From: DASQDN01 sp963825845
GTDB taxonomy: Bacteria > Acidobacteriota > Terriglobia > Bryobacterales > Bryobacteraceae
Length of the DNA: 64,000 nucleotides
Reading direction: 5' to 3'
Assembly (NCBI GenBank): GCA_963825845.1
Contig: CAWGVL010000080.1
Coordinates: forward strand, 75,574 to 139,573
Under the pieces are notes generated by a model, which was not told where the DNA came from, ran no database searches, and saw nothing but the letters and a program-made list of their open reading frames with translations. Shown here piece after piece: positions 63,802-64,000 of this stretch (the first letter of the stretch is position 1; the number at the start of each line of letters is the position of its first letter). A program made the position numbers and the translations under genes.

Positions 63802-64000
63802 CTCGAAAGAACATAAAACCACCCAAGCCGGACGAACACCTCGAAACGCTCGGCGAGTTGCTCAGCAAACTCAGAACACACCTCACCGCGTCGGCGGAAA
63901 AGAAAGGAACCTACGGCGATTATCTGCGGCTGCTCGAGTTCTACCGCGACACTCGCGACGAACAAGCGCGCGAAATAGCTCATACGCTGTGTTCAGTACC
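63798..64000 (+). CDS. Unknown small protein, partial (3' end outside window)
   Basis: ATG 63798 overlaps the stop of the preceding gene. The 67 visible residues are highly charged and helical (DEHLETLGELLSKLRTHLTA, YGDYLRLLEFYRDTRDEQAR). Not recognised. Its coupling to the KHGLTS-type gene suggests a two-gene unit. Confidence 0.6.
   Translation, partial: MTRKNIKPPKPDEHLETLGELLSKLRTHLTASAEKKGTYGDYLRLLEFYRDTRDEQAREIAHTLCSV

Overview
The window is GC-rich chromosomal DNA that looks like a soil Acidobacteriota, most probably the Bryobacterales/Solibacter group. This is inferred from gene content, not from a marker gene. The signs are two very large Oar-like TonB-dependent receptors with an N-terminal carboxypeptidase-regulatory domain, many secreted BNR/Asp-box propellers, a TPR plus CRTAC1 (FG-GAP) pair, a hybrid histidine kinase with a Reg_prop propeller, and a cytochrome c-PQQ dehydrogenase fusion. 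No tRNA, rRNA, CRISPR array or intact transposase was recognised.

Positions 1-46,800 form one large catabolic island. It holds six Asp-box sialidase-like proteins, two kelch (NanM-like) proteins, two Oar-like receptors, three MFS transporters, an acetyl-xylan-esterase-like hydrolase, an SGNH esterase and a secreted glycosidase-like propeller. The intracellular set comprises an enolase-superfamily dehydratase, two DHDPS/NanA-family lyases, an HpcH/HpaI aldolase, short- and medium-chain dehydrogenases, aldo-keto reductases, a 2-hydroxyacid dehydrogenase, an amidohydrolase and several PLP enzymes. Many genes overlap by 4 nt (ATGA or GTGA), so they form long operons: 7,481-18,519 (+), 22 kb down to 18.5 kb (-), 26.0 kb down to 23.9 kb (-), 44.0 kb down to 35.9 kb (-) and 34.6 kb down to 32.0 kb (-). 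Almost every function occurs at least twice, in a left set (0-22 kb) and a right set (31-46 kb). The likely logic is outer-membrane import of an acidic or acylated oligosaccharide, periplasmic trimming, import of an acid sugar, dehydration to a 2-keto-3-deoxy acid, and aldol cleavage. A complete canonical sialic-acid route (NanE, NanK, NagA, NagB) is not present.

Control is probably by two FadR/FCD-type GntR repressors. A palindrome centred on CTGTCGACAG occurs in three short promoter gaps (34.60, 44.01 and 45.83 kb), and a variant lies upstream of the first gntR gene (21.78 kb). The promoters I can place at these sites leave little or no 5' leader.

Positions 46,800-64,000 are a different, looser region. 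It contains a GH13 glycosidase, a small zinc-ribbon protein, a DUF1772 membrane protein, a CBM9-like protein, a cytochrome c-PQQ dehydrogenase, a ScyD/ScyE-like propeller, an acidobacterial exported protein, a HAF-type propeller and a 1351-residue hybrid kinase. These are separated by long gene-poor gaps that carry diverged dispersed repeats, including a 174-nt direct repeat flanking about 2.6 kb. The right edge has a two-gene module typical of repeat-rich acidobacterial DNA.

Ten otherwise recognisable genes carry one or two single-base frameshifts. Because insertions and deletions are mixed and spread over unrelated genes, residual sequencing error is as likely as gene decay. These loci are marked as pseudogenes here, with that caveat.
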